Origin: an uncultured Vicinamibacterales bacterium
GTDB taxonomy: Bacteria > Acidobacteriota > Vicinamibacteria > Vicinamibacterales > UBA8438
Direction: 5' to 3'
NCBI GenBank assembly: GCA_958295905.1
Contig: OY282382.1
Location: forward strand, 3,806,001 to 3,870,000
Length of the DNA stretch: 64,000 bases
Below the pieces are notes generated by a model. The model saw nothing but the letters and a program-made list of their open reading frames with translations. It was not told the DNA's origin and did not search any database. This document shows, in pieces, positions 1-7,826 of this stretch. Made by a program: the position numbers and the translations under genes. Within the stretch, counting starts at the first letter, position 1. The number at the start of each line of letters is the position of its first letter.

Positions 1-165
1 CCGGTGTGACACCGCGACGGTCCGGGTGAGATCGATCGCGCCGGCCAGCGAGTCCCGCTCTCCCAGGGTGTCTTCGCCGAGTCGGACGACCCAGCTTCCC
101 CGGCCGTCCGACGGGGACTGATGGCAGCAGATGACATCGTGCACTTCGTCTGGAAACTGCAGCAT
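1..165 (-). CDS. small hypothetical protein, 3' end cut by window edge
   Basis: An open minus-strand frame starts at the ATG at 165 and stays open for all 55 codons to the edge. It begins MLQFPDEVHDVICC and continues with GSWVVRLGEDTLGERDSL. The pattern W-V-V-R-x-G followed by Ala/Arg-rich residues resembles small proteins of the DUF2188 type, but this is only an impression. No strong ribosome binding site is visible (AAAAAGCGG lies upstream). The gene would be divergent from nothing nearby; the next 500 bases carry a dispersed repeat. It could be a chance frame, although its composition looks protein-like. Confidence 0.4.
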   Translation of the reverse strand, partial: MLQFPDEVHDVICCHQSPSDGRGSWVVRLGEDTLGERDSLAGAIDLTRTVAVSHR

Positions 166-673
166 GTACCGCTTTTTCGGCCGCAATGCGCCGCGGCGAC
201 AGACCCCCGCGTCGAATGGCCGCCGTCTTGTCGCCGATCGCGCGAAGCGATCGATTCGGACCCGGCGGCGACTCCAAGATGTTGTGGTGGCCGAGGCATC
301 GTCCGACCAACAGCTTCGGCGTGCGCTCACCGTCGTCCAGGCGCTTCGCTTCGCTTCGCTCCGCCCGCACTGTCGCGGAGCTCTCGGCCTGACGACGGGT
401 CCGCGAAACGCCGGTCCGGACCGGCTCTTGTCGGACGACGCCCAAACCCTGAACCCCGGCATGTTGTGGTCGATGACCTGTCCACAATCCGTCACTCCGA
501 AGCAACCTCCCCGCCCGAAATCCGGCTGGACCTGGACTCCTTGAGCGGCCGGGATCTTTACCGTTTGAGTCCAGTTTTGATCGTGTTTTGTTCGCTGCCA
601 TGGGAGCGAACACAGCATCGGCGACTGCGCGGACCCACAGGCCTCGTCGGTCTGAGGCGGAGCCTCGCTGGAC
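166..673. other. 508-base spacer with a dispersed repeat
   Basis: I see no convincing gene here. Plus-strand open frames in this stretch have low-complexity Arg/Pro/Ser-rich translations. Bases about 237-500 match the spacer at 48.7-49.1 kb (see repeat entry). A short hairpin with arms GAGGC and GCCTC lies at about 654-666, just past the gdhA stop codon. It has no T-run, so any terminator role is weak. Confidence 0.5.
237..500. repeat. dispersed spacer repeat, copy 1
   Basis: The block contains CGATCGATTCGGACCCGGCG, then TTGTGGTGG, then GCATCGTCCGACCAACAG, and ends with CATGTTGTGGTCGA. The same ordered blocks, with scattered mismatches, occur at about 48,710-49,115. The repeat lies wholly in a spacer. 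Its edges are approximate because they were judged by eye. Confidence 0.6.
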
Positions 674-2014
674 CTAGACGGCCCCGTAGGCGAGCATGGC
701 GTCGGCGACCTTGACGAAGCCGGCCACGTTGGCGCCCCGCACGTAGTTCACGCCGCCGCCGCCGTCGCCGTAGGTACAGCACTTCTCGTGGATGTCCGCC
801 ATGATCTGCCGCAGCCGCTCGTGGACCTCCTCGCGCGACCAGCTCATGCGCAGAGCATTCTGGCTCTGCTCGAGCCCCGACACCGCCACCCCGCCGGCGT
901 TGGCGGCCTTGGAGGGGCCGTAGAGGACCCCGGCGGCGAGGAAACGCTCGGTGGCGTCGAGGCTGCACGGCATGTTGGCGCCCTCGCCGACGGCCCGGAC
1001 GCCGTTGCCGATCAGGGTGTCCGCGTCTCCGGCGGCGAGTTCGTTCTGGGTCGCGCACGGCAGCGCGACATCGCAGGGCACCCCCCAGGGCCCGGCCCCG
1101 GGGTGATAGGCGCATCCGAACCGGTCGGCGTACTCGGAGATGCGCCCCCGGCGAACCTCCTTGAGATCCTTGACGAACGCCAGCTTCTCCTGGTCGATGC
1201 CGTCCGGGTCATGCACGAAGCCGTCCGAATCGGACAGGGTCACGACCGTCGCGCCGAGCTCGACGGCCTTCTCTGCCGCGTAGATCGCGACGTTGCCGGA
1301 GCCGCTGACGGCGCAGGTCCAGCCCCGGAGCCCCTCGCCGCGCCGATTAAGCATGTTCTCGACGAAGTACACGCAGCCGTACCCGGTCGCCTCGGTGCGG
1401 ATCAGGCTGCCGCCGAAGGCGACGCCCTTGCCGGTGAGGGTGCCCGCGAAACGGTTGTTGATTCGCTTGTACTGGCCGAAGAGATACGAGATTTCCCGCG
1501 CCCCGACTCCGATGTCCCCGGCCGGTACGTCGACATCCTCCCCGATGTGCCGGGCGAGCTCGGTCATCATCGAGTGACAGAACCGCATCACCTCGGCGTC
1601 GCTCTTCCCCTTCGGGTTGAAGTCGGCCCCGCCCTTGGCCCCGCCCATCGGCAGTCCGGTCAGACTGTTCTTGAACGTCTGCTCGAAACCGAGGAACTTC
1701 AGCACCGACAGGGTCACGCTCCGGTGGAACCGCAGGCCCCCTTTGTAGGGTCCGATGGCGTTGTTGAACTGCACGCGGTAGGCGCGGTTGGTGCGGACGC
1801 GGTTGTCGTCGTCGAGCCAGCACACCCGGAAGACGATGATGCGATCGGGCTCGGTCATGCGCTCGAGAATGCCGCCCTCGGCATACCGGGGGTGCTCGCG
1901 CATGAAGGGAATCAGCGACCCCATCACCTCCCGCACCGCTTGGTGGAACTCGGGCTCGCCGGGGTTGCGGCGAACCAGGCCCCGCATGAAACGTTCGAGA
2001 TCCAGATCAGGCAT
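674..2014 (-). CDS. gdhA: NADP-type glutamate dehydrogenase
   Basis: Interconverts 2-oxoglutarate plus ammonia and glutamate in the cytoplasm. The 446-residue product has the length of the hexameric small GDH family. Visible motifs are the substrate-binding stretch YKGGLRFHRSV (about 90-100), the catalytic-lysine segment PMGGAKGGADF (Lys127) and PAGDIGVG (about 168). A Rossmann part follows with SGSGNVA. The start is the ATG at 2014: GGAGG lies 8 nt upstream, whereas the upstream ATG at 2029 overlaps that ribosome binding site. It lies 39 nt after the preceding membrane protein gene and 600 nt after apt on the same strand, so it may share their transcript. The C-terminus has the family's ASRMSW-like region (NALRMSWSREEV) intact. 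NADP preference is inferred from family type. Confidence 0.95.
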   Translation of the reverse strand: MPDLDLERFMRGLVRRNPGEPEFHQAVREVMGSLIPFMREHPRYAEGGILERMTEPDRIIVFRVCWLDDDNRVRTNRAYRVQFNNAIGPYKGGLRFHRSVTLSVLKFLGFEQTFKNSLTGLPMGGAKGGADFNPKGKSDAEVMRFCHSMMTELARHIGEDVDVPAGDIGVGAREISYLFGQYKRINNRFAGTLTGKGVAFGGSLIRTEATGYGCVYFVENMLNRRGEGLRGWTCAVSGSGNVAIYAAEKAVELGATVVTLSDSDGFVHDPDGIDQEKLAFVKDLKEVRRGRISEYADRFGCAYHPGAGPWGVPCDVALPCATQNELAAGDADTLIGNGVRAVGEGANMPCSLDATERFLAAGVLYGPSKAANAGGVAVSGLEQSQNALRMSWSREEVHERLRQIMADIHEKCCTYGDGGGGVNYVRGANVAGFVKVADAMLAYGAV

Positions 2015-2053
2015 GATGCCGGCCTCCACCCACCCGGCCGCGTGACGGAGCCC

Positions 2054-2605
2054 TCAGGAAGCCGGCGGCGAAGGCCCGCGCGGGTTCACCGCGGACTCGG
2101 GTTCCGACAGATGCCTGAGGGCTCGCGACACGCTCACGTACTCTTCATATCGACGCTGGTACTGCTCGAGCTTCTCCCGCTCCAAGGCCTCGAGCCGCGC
2201 CCGAAGGGGCGGTGCGGTCACGTCGGTGGCCTGCCCGAGCTCGGCCTCGACAGCTTCGCGCTTCGCGCGGTGCTCCGCATCCTGGCGCCTCTCCCAGTCG
2301 AGCCACTCGGTGCTCCACCGGGCATGCGCCGCCTCGAGATCGGCCGGGCCGAGCGGAAGCTGCGGTTGGCCTTCGGGCTCCAGAGCCCCGAAGGCCTCCG
2401 GAAAGGCCCGCCGCGCCGCGTTCACAAACGGATACCAGGCCAGGAGGACGCGCGGGTCGGTGCGCGCCCGCTCCGCCGCGGGACCGAACGCCGCCAGCAA
2501 CCCGAGGATCTGCGCGTCCCGCCGCCGGTCCCGCAGGGCGCCCGCGACCAGGAACGCGCCCAATCCGATAGCCGCCGCGACCGCCGCCAGCGCCAGCTCG
2601 ATCAT
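2054..2605 (-). CDS. membrane-anchored hypothetical protein
   Basis: A 183-residue protein not recognised as a named family. An N-terminal hydrophobic segment (residues 2-23, IELALAAVAAAIGLGAFLVA) is followed by basic residues, so it is probably a single-pass protein with the rest in the cytoplasm. Residues about 95-165 are rich in Glu, Arg and Gln (LEALEREKLEQYQRRYEEY), consistent with a coiled coil. It starts 15 nt after the apt stop codon and ends 39 nt before gdhA, so cotranscription is likely. The C-terminal tail is Pro/Ser-rich and probably disordered. Function unknown; nothing in the sequence links it to purine salvage beyond position. Confidence 0.75.
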   Translation of the reverse strand: MIELALAAVAAAIGLGAFLVAGALRDRRRDAQILGLLAAFGPAAERARTDPRVLLAWYPFVNAARRAFPEAFGALEPEGQPQLPLGPADLEAAHARWSTEWLDWERRQDAEHRAKREAVEAELGQATDVTAPPLRARLEALEREKLEQYQRRYEEYVSVSRALRHLSEPESAVNPRGPSPPAS

Positions 2606-2620
2606 GGGTCGTGCGGGGGG

Positions 2621-3136
2621 TCAGTAACGCAAACCGACGAAGAGCGGCGTCTCTCCCAGCCGTTCGCGGCCCCCGAGGAACGTCAGCTCGACGAGAAACG
2701 CGATGCTCACGATGTCCCCGCCCGCCCGCTGCACCAGATCCCGGACGGCGCAGGCGGTGCCTCCGGTGGCGAGCAGATCGTCGACGATGAGCACCCGCTG
2801 ACCCGGCTCGATCGCGTCCTCGTGGATCTCGAGGGCGTCCGACCCGTACTCCAGCTCGTAGGACTGCCGAAGGGTCCCCGCCGGCAGCTTGCCCGGTTTG
2901 CGGGCGGGAACGAAACCGGCCTGCAACCGCTGGGCGACCGGCGCCCCGAGAATGAAGCCGCGGCTCTCGATGCCCACGACCAAGTCGATCCGCTCGGCGC
3001 GGAACGGCTCGGACAACCCCTGCACCGCGTCCGACAGCCCGGCCGGGTCGCGAAGCAGGGTCGTGATGTCGCAGAAGCGAATGCCCGGCTTCGGGAAATC
3101 GGGAACGTGACGAATCTTCGATTTCAAGTGTTCCAT
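2621..3136 (-). CDS. apt: adenine phosphoribosyltransferase
   Basis: Purine salvage enzyme that forms AMP from adenine and PRPP in the cytoplasm. The 171 residues match the usual family length. The PRPP-binding motif VLIVDDLLATGGT is at residues 115-127. The N-terminal KIRHVPDFPKPGIRFCDITTL and the GIESRGFILGAP stretch (55-66) are typical of bacterial Apt. It begins an apparent operon with the membrane-anchored protein 15 nt downstream, and possibly gdhA. acyP lies 140 nt upstream on the same strand. No promoter element stands out in that gap. Confidence 0.95.
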   Translation of the reverse strand: MEHLKSKIRHVPDFPKPGIRFCDITTLLRDPAGLSDAVQGLSEPFRAERIDLVVGIESRGFILGAPVAQRLQAGFVPARKPGKLPAGTLRQSYELEYGSDALEIHEDAIEPGQRVLIVDDLLATGGTACAVRDLVQRAGGDIVSIAFLVELTFLGGRERLGETPLFVGLRY

Positions 3137-3276
3137 GGTGGCTTCGACGTGCAGCCGGGGAATCGCCGCCCTACGGATCCCGTTCTTCGCCCGACCCGAC
3201 CCGGCCGTCCGGCCGGTGTCTCGAACCGCAGCCCCCGGGCCGGCGGCGTCCCGCCGTCGACGTGCGCGGGCGCAGC

Positions 3277-3555
3277 CTATTCCATCTCGATGCGGAATGC
3301 CGGCGCCGCCGCCCGGGGAGGCGTCTCGTTCATGGCGACGGCATCGACGTGCCCCGCCGGCGGGCCCTGCCAGAGGGCTCGTTCGAACCGCTGCATCGCC
3401 TCCCGTTCGCCCTCGGCTTCGACCTCGACCCGCCCGTCGGAGAGATTCCGGACGAAGCCGCCGAGCCCCTCCCGGGCGGCGGCGTCACGCGCATGGAACC
3501 GGTACCCGACACCCTGCACCCGGCCGGAAACCACGAATCGCCTGGCGACAATCAC
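3277..3555 (-). CDS. acyP: acylphosphatase
   Basis: A small 92-residue cytoplasmic enzyme that hydrolyses carboxyl-phosphate bonds. The signature GRVQGVGYRFH (11-21) carries the phosphate-binding Arg19. The second catalytic residue is Asn37 in GGFVRNLSDGRVEVEAEG. Length and motif spacing are normal. It lies between tRNA-Pro (about 100 nt upstream) and apt (140 nt downstream), all on the minus strand. Confidence 0.93.
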   Translation of the reverse strand: MIVARRFVVSGRVQGVGYRFHARDAAAREGLGGFVRNLSDGRVEVEAEGEREAMQRFERALWQGPPAGHVDAVAMNETPPRAAAPAFRIEME

Positions 3556-3654
3556 CCCACCTCCGACGGACGCACGGGCCGCGTGGGCGGATTCGGTGTC
3601 GATTCGGCGTCCGACAGAGGCGCCGGAGGCTTAAAACCGATGGTGTATGGAAGG

Positions 3655-3731
<77 letters not shown>

Positions 3732-3741
3732 ACACAATCGC

Positions 3742-4494
3742 CTATTCTACCTCAACCGGCGGCGATTCGGCGAGGAAATCGACCGCATCGAGCGCGCCAT
3801 GGTTGGTCCAGTCCGGCTGCAGGGGCGTGACCGAGACCCAGCCCCCGCGTATCGCCGCGTAGTCGGATCGTTCGTTCGGCTCCCACTCGAGCTGCGCCGA
3901 GTCAATCCAGACCGACGTCCGTCCACTTCCCCCGGCCCCCGTCACTTCGAAGACCTGACGGCGGCTGGCCTGCACCGTGACTCGGATGCCGCGGGGAATC
4001 GTGCGCGGGATGTTGACATTCAGCAACGTGCGATCCGGCAGCCCTTCGAACAGCACCGCTTCCACCAATTGGCGGGCGATGTACCCCGCCCCGGCGTGGT
4101 CCATCCGTTCGCCGCGTTGCAACGAGACGGCAATCGCCGGCGTCCCGAGCAGAACCCCTTCGAGAGCGCCCGCCACGGTACCGGAGTAGGTCACGTCGTC
4201 GCCGATGTTCAGCCCGTTGTTGATGCCGGACACCACCAGATCCGGCACGGCGCCGATCACTTCGGACACCGCGATGTTGACGCAGTCGGCGGGCGTACCG
4301 TCGACCGAGTACCACCCCGGCGCCGCCTCCCGCAGTTGAAGCGGCCGGCGCAGCGTGAGGCCGTGCCCGACGGCGCTGCTCTCTTCCGCCGGCGCGACAA
4401 CCGTCACCCGGCCGAGCGGGGCCAGAGCATCGGCCAACGCCCGCAGCCCGTCCGCGGCTATGCCGTCGTCGTTGGTGACGAGAATCTGTCGCAT
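3742..4494 (-). CDS. surE: 5'/3'-nucleotidase SurE
   Basis: A nucleotidase acting on nucleoside monophosphates, usually tied to stationary-phase survival. The protein (250 residues) opens with MRQILVTNDDGI, whose two Asp residues bind metal. It continues with ESSAVGHGLT and VSGINNGLNIGDDVTYSGTV, all SurE signatures. The start is the ATG at 4494: the open frame extends further upstream, but its translation there is Arg/Pro-rich and unlike any SurE. The gene ends 10 nt before tRNA-Pro. The upstream neighbour hyi ends 109 nt away on the same strand. Confidence 0.95.
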   Translation of the reverse strand: MRQILVTNDDGIAADGLRALADALAPLGRVTVVAPAEESSAVGHGLTLRRPLQLREAAPGWYSVDGTPADCVNIAVSEVIGAVPDLVVSGINNGLNIGDDVTYSGTVAGALEGVLLGTPAIAVSLQRGERMDHAGAGYIARQLVEAVLFEGLPDRTLLNVNIPRTIPRGIRVTVQASRRQVFEVTGAGGSGRTSVWIDSAQLEWEPNERSDYAAIRGGWVSVTPLQPDWTNHGALDAVDFLAESPPVEVE

Positions 4495-4603
4495 GACCGG
4501 AGGGATGAATTCGGCCGGCGGCCGGCGGCGGGACACCGCGCCCCGCCGGGGCGCAGGCCCTTCGCCGCGGCCTCCTGAAGTCCGGAGCCGCCGGATTCCG
4601 GGC

Positions 4604-5368
4604 TCACCGGGCGCGGGCCGGGTCGATGCCATAGGGCCGCGCCCACTCGAGCCCCGCCAGGGTGCCGCCCGCGGGACGGTACTCGCAGGCCACCCAGCGC
4701 TCGTATCCCAGCCCGTCGAGCACATCGAACAGAAACGGATAGTGCACCTCCTGCGAGGTGTCCGGTTCGTGCCGGCCGGGGACCCCCGCAATCTGGATGT
4801 GGCTGATGACGTCCAGATTGGCCTTGATGGTCTCGGCCAGCCGGCCCTCCATGATCTGCATGTGGTAGATGTCGTACTGCAGAAAGACGTTGTCCTCCCC
4901 CACCCGATCGATGACGCGGCGGGCGTCGGCGGTGCGGGTCAGGAAATAGCCGGGCATGTCCCGCGTGTTGAGCGGCTCGAGCAGCAACCGCACGCCGAGC
5001 GGCCGGACCGCGGCCGACGCCCGACGCAGATTCGCCACGAACGTGGCCTCCGCCCGGGCATCGTCGGTCGTTCCGGCCAGGCAGTGCACCTGCCGGCAGC
5101 CGGTGGCTCGACAGTAATCGAGCGCGCGCGCCACCCCCCGGTCGAACTCCGCCTCGCGTCCCGGGACCGCGCCCACCATGGAGGGCAGGTTGAAGAGAAC
5201 CGCCTCGAGGCCGCTGTCCCGATACGCCCCCGCGATCTCCGCCGCGGTGTGCTCGTAGGGGCTCTGTATCTCCGCGCCGGTGAAGCCGACGCGCGCCGCC
5301 ACCCCGAATCGGTCGAGCATCTCGACCTCGTGGAACATCATCGAAAAGTTGGCGGCCAACTTCGGCAT
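4604..5368 (-). CDS. hyi: hydroxypyruvate isomerase-type TIM barrel protein
   Basis: A 254-residue sugar isomerase/epimerase barrel. It starts MPKLAANFSMMFHEV and has LLLEPLNTRDMPGYFL, LQYDIYHMQIMEG, HIQIAGVPGRHEPD and WVACEYRPAGGT. These carry the metal-binding Glu/Asp/Gln/Glu set typical of Hyi/OtnI proteins, which interconvert hydroxypyruvate and tartronate semialdehyde. A start at 5386 (adding MIPSAA) is also possible. It diverges from hemH with only 27 nt between start codons. Substrate is inferred from family; related epimerases are the alternative. Confidence 0.85.
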   Translation of the reverse strand: MPKLAANFSMMFHEVEMLDRFGVAARVGFTGAEIQSPYEHTAAEIAGAYRDSGLEAVLFNLPSMVGAVPGREAEFDRGVARALDYCRATGCRQVHCLAGTTDDARAEATFVANLRRASAAVRPLGVRLLLEPLNTRDMPGYFLTRTADARRVIDRVGEDNVFLQYDIYHMQIMEGRLAETIKANLDVISHIQIAGVPGRHEPDTSQEVHYPFLFDVLDGLGYERWVACEYRPAGGTLAGLEWARPYGIDPARAR

Positions 5369-5378
5369 GGCTGCAGAC

Positions 5379-5395
5379 GGTATCATGAACGGGCG
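5379..5395. promoter_or_regulatory. shared start region of hemH and hyi with a two-way -10-like box
   Basis: Only 27 nt separate the hyi and hemH start codons. The plus strand reads TATCAT (5381-5386), 9 nt before the hemH ATG. The minus strand reads ATGATACC over the same bases, about 10 nt before the hyi ATG. Either both mRNAs are nearly leaderless from a symmetric -10 element, or the promoters lie inside the opposing genes. No ribosome binding site is seen on either side. Confidence 0.4.
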
Positions 5396-6403
5396 ATGGC
5401 CCGACCGGCACCCGCCGCGCCGTTCGACGCGGTGCTCCTCATCAGCTTCGGCGGCCCTCAGGGACTCGACGACATCCGCCCCTTTCTCGCGAACGTGCTG
5501 CGCGGACGCCGCGTGCCTCCCGACCGCGTCGAGGAGGTGGCGCGGCACTACGAACGCTTCGGCGGGGTGTCCCCGATCACGTCTTTGACGCGGCGGCAGG
5601 CGGCGGGTCTGCAGGAGCGGTTCGATCGGGACGGCCCGCCGCTTCCCGTCTACGTCGGCATGCGGAACTGGCACCCGTTCCTCGCCGATACCCTGCAGGA
5701 AATGGCCGAAGCGGGAATCCGGCGCGCGATCGGGTTCATTCTCGCCGCGTTTCGTTCCCATTCGAGCTGCGGACAGTACCGCGACAACGTCCTGGCTGCG
5801 CGCCGCGAGGTCCGCGCCGCCGGCCGCCCCGACGTCGAGGTCTCGTACGTCGGAGACTGGCACGCGCACGAGCGCTTCATCGCCGCCTGGGCGGCGCGGG
5901 TCGGCGCCGCGATGGACACCCTGCCGGCGTCGGAGCGGAGCCGCGCCCGGCTCGTGTTCACCGCGCACAGCATCCCCCTCGGGATGGCCGGCGCCGATCG
6001 GTATCGCGGGCAGCTGAACGCCGCCGCCCGCCTCGTCGCGGAACGGCTGGGACGGACCGACTGGGCGCTGGTCTTTCAGAGCCGCAGCGGCCGCCCGCAG
6101 GACCCGTGGCTGGAACCCGACGTCTGCGACTATATCCGCACCGCGGCGGCGCACGGCCTTGATGCGGTGATCCTCTGTCCGCTGGGGTTCGTGGCCGACC
6201 ACATCGAGGTGCTCTACGATCTCGACGTGGAGGCGGCGGAGGTGTGCGCCGAGCTCGGCGTCACGATGCGGCGGGCGTCCGCGGTCAACGACGACCCGCG
6301 CTTTCTCGACATGATGGCGGACATCGTCCGGACGACCGTCGATCGCCACCGCGGGGGTCGGCCGCTGCCCATCTGCCCCGCGGCGGAGCCGCCGGCCGCC
6401 TGA
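5396..6403 (+). CDS. hemH: ferrochelatase
   Basis: Inserts Fe(II) into a porphyrin at the end of heme synthesis. The product has 335 residues. Visible features are AVLLISFGGPQG at the start, FILAAFRSHSSCGQYRDN, the catalytic-histidine motif FTAHSIPLGM, FQSRSGRPQDPWLEPDV and PLGFVADHIEVLYDLD, which holds the conserved Glu. The ATG at 5396 is chosen because the homologous N-terminus begins a few residues later. It stands alone on the plus strand, divergent from hyi. No CxxC-type iron-sulfur ligands are evident at the C-terminus. Confidence 0.93.
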   Translation: MARPAPAAPFDAVLLISFGGPQGLDDIRPFLANVLRGRRVPPDRVEEVARHYERFGGVSPITSLTRRQAAGLQERFDRDGPPLPVYVGMRNWHPFLADTLQEMAEAGIRRAIGFILAAFRSHSSCGQYRDNVLAARREVRAAGRPDVEVSYVGDWHAHERFIAAWAARVGAAMDTLPASERSRARLVFTAHSIPLGMAGADRYRGQLNAAARLVAERLGRTDWALVFQSRSGRPQDPWLEPDVCDYIRTAAAHGLDAVILCPLGFVADHIEVLYDLDVEAAEVCAELGVTMRRASAVNDDPRFLDMMADIVRTTVDRHRGGRPLPICPAAEPPAA

Positions 6404-6649
6404 TGCGGCTTCGACGGTGGCAAGCGGATGGCTCCCGAGACAGGATCTCTTGAAGTTCATCAACCTTGCATGACGGTGATCTGCGGATACTGACCTCTTC
6501 GCCTTGCGCTGCGACAATCCTCAGCGCCGGCGGAATTGTCGGGGTATGACGCTGCCCGTCAGCAGATTGTCCCGCGTCGGTTGTGCCGTTGAGAAGGGGT
6601 GGTTCGCCTTGCGCGTGGCAGGGCTGAGTATGGCGGCCCGGACTTCGGC
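6404..6649. other. spacer between convergent genes
   Basis: No gene seen. An inverted repeat with arms CGACAAT (6512-6518) and ATTGTCG (6535-6541) could act as a two-way transcript end for hemH and the small coiled-coil gene, but no T-run follows on either strand. Confidence 0.3.
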
Positions 6650-6958
6650 CTATCCAACGAGGCGCAGGATTGCGACGGTCAGCGCACCCGTCGCGAGCAC
6701 GGTCCCAACCATCCAGCGGACGAGCCTGGTTTCGAGGTTCGCGATCTCGGTGCGGACGGCAGCAACCTCGGCGCGTTGCTCGGCTCGCGACTCCGCGAGC
6801 TCCGTGCGCAGCTCCGCAAGTCCGGCCTTGAACTGGTCAGAGGTGACGTGGCCGCCCTGCTCGGCGCCGGCGCGGATGGCCTTAGCGATGACTTCGGCCT
6901 GGCGGCGCTCGACACCGCCGACGGTAAGCTGCTGGGCGACCGCGAGCGTGTCGAGCAT
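6650..6958 (-). CDS. small coiled-coil protein with C-terminal membrane anchor
   Basis: A 102-residue protein starting MLDTLAVAQQLTVGG. Residues about 38-80 (DQFKAGLAELRTELAESRAE, then VAAVRTEIANLETRLVRW) are strongly heptad-like. The last about 20 residues are hydrophobic and form a probable membrane segment (MVGTVLATGALTVAILRL). This layout resembles DUF1640/CCDC90-type proteins; function unknown. The promoter region and first ten codons are duplicated in tandem just upstream (see repeat), so a second ATG at 7007 opens an aborted 14-codon frame. It is likely a stand-alone gene, as the next gene upstream is 368 nt away. Confidence 0.75.
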   Translation of the reverse strand: MLDTLAVAQQLTVGGVERRQAEVIAKAIRAGAEQGGHVTSDQFKAGLAELRTELAESRAEQRAEVAAVRTEIANLETRLVRWMVGTVLATGALTVAILRLVG

Positions 6959-7022
6959 GCAATCAGCGTAGCATGAGCTGCTGGGCGACCGCGAGCGTGT
7001 CGAGCATGCAATCAGCGTAGCA
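6927..7022. repeat. tandem 49-bp duplication over the 5' end of the coiled-coil gene
   Basis: Bases 6927-6973 recur at 6976-7022 without a mismatch (47 nt, period 49). Each copy includes AGCATGCAATCAGCGTAGCA and, on the minus strand, a start codon plus the first ten codons MLDTLAVAQQ. The downstream copy belongs to the intact gene. The upstream copy gives a 14-codon orphan frame ending LMLR. Confidence 0.9.
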
Positions 7023-7325
7023 CGTGCAGCCTGCGGGGGTGACCCCCGCGGTTGGCGGTTTCGACGAGACTCTTGACTGCGTCCGGCAGCCGAGTTGCGA
7101 AGGGCGCGCTGGGGAGGCTCTGCCGAAACGCCGCGGCCGCCGCGCTCGATCGCCCGACGCCGACTTGGCCGCCGCGTCTCCCAGGCCCTCCCACCGCCCG
7201 AACACCGCCGCGCCGCCGCTCGGCCCCGTGCGGGTGGACGGCACGCCGCCAATCACGAGTCTCGGCTTCGGGGCGCTGCTGCGTGCGCTTGCCAGCCGCG
7301 CCCCCCCGCACTCTGCTGCCGACGC
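7023..7325. other. 303-base spacer
   Basis: I see no gene I can support. A short inverted repeat (GCGGGGGTGACCCCCGC) lies at about 7032-7048. Minus-strand frames give Arg/Ala/Pro-rich translations. One short stretch on the minus strand (AAAFRQSLPSAPFATRLPDA) looks more protein-like and could be a relic, but I recognise nothing in it. Confidence 0.35.
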
Positions 7326-7760
7326 CTACCCGGCGACCGGCTCGCGGACGCAGTGCTTGTCGAACGCCGCGATCAGCTGGGACGCGATGGTGCGGGCTTC
7401 CTGGTTTTCGATCTGGTGCCGCTCCATCATGTAGATCAGCTTGCCGTCCCGGAGCAGCGCGATCGACGGCGACGAGGGCGGATAGCCGGTGAAGTAGCCG
7501 CGGGCCCGCTCGGTGGCCTCGACGTCGGCGCCGGCGAACACCGTCGTGACGTGGTCCGGCTTCACCGGGTGCTGCAGCGCGAGGGCCACCCCCGGACGGG
7601 CCTTCCCCGCGGCGCAGCCGCACACCGAGTTGACCACGACCATTGTCGTTCCCGGTGTCCGGACCAGCGCCTCGTCGACCTCCGCCTCGGTGCGCAGCTC
7701 GCGGACGCCGAACCGGGTCAGTTCCTCGCGCATCGGCGCAATCATGAATTCTGGGTACAA
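7326..7760 (-). CDS. BrxA/BrxB family bacilliredoxin
   Basis: A thioredoxin-fold protein of the YphP/YqiW type, which reduces mixed disulfides with low-molecular-weight thiols. The active-site motif SVCGCAAGKARPG matches the family's CGC signature. EVDEALV and NQEARTIASQLIAAFDKHC are also typical. The start is the TTG at 7760: AAGGAG lies 7 nt upstream, and the resulting 144 residues (MYPEFMIAPMREELTRFG) equal the usual family length, whereas starting at 7802 adds unrelated residues. Whether this organism makes bacillithiol cannot be judged here. It stands alone between the coiled-coil gene and the symporter. Confidence 0.9.
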   Translation of the reverse strand: MYPEFMIAPMREELTRFGVRELRTEAEVDEALVRTPGTTMVVVNSVCGCAAGKARPGVALALQHPVKPDHVTTVFAGADVEATERARGYFTGYPPSSPSIALLRDGKLIYMMERHQIENQEARTIASQLIAAFDKHCVREPVAG

Positions 7761-7826
7761 GCGGATACTCCTTTCAATGCGTTGCCGTATTGAGCTTAGC
7801 ACAGGACGGGCGAGCCCGCCGACGCG

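Noticed and set aside
788-3634. 948-codon plus-strand open frame
   Set aside because: It is antisense to gdhA, the membrane protein gene, apt and acyP, whose minus-strand translations carry clear motifs. Long antisense frames are expected in GC-rich DNA.
4355-5395. Upstream extension of the hemH frame
   Set aside because: It is antisense to surE and hyi; ferrochelatase similarity begins just after the ATG at 5396.
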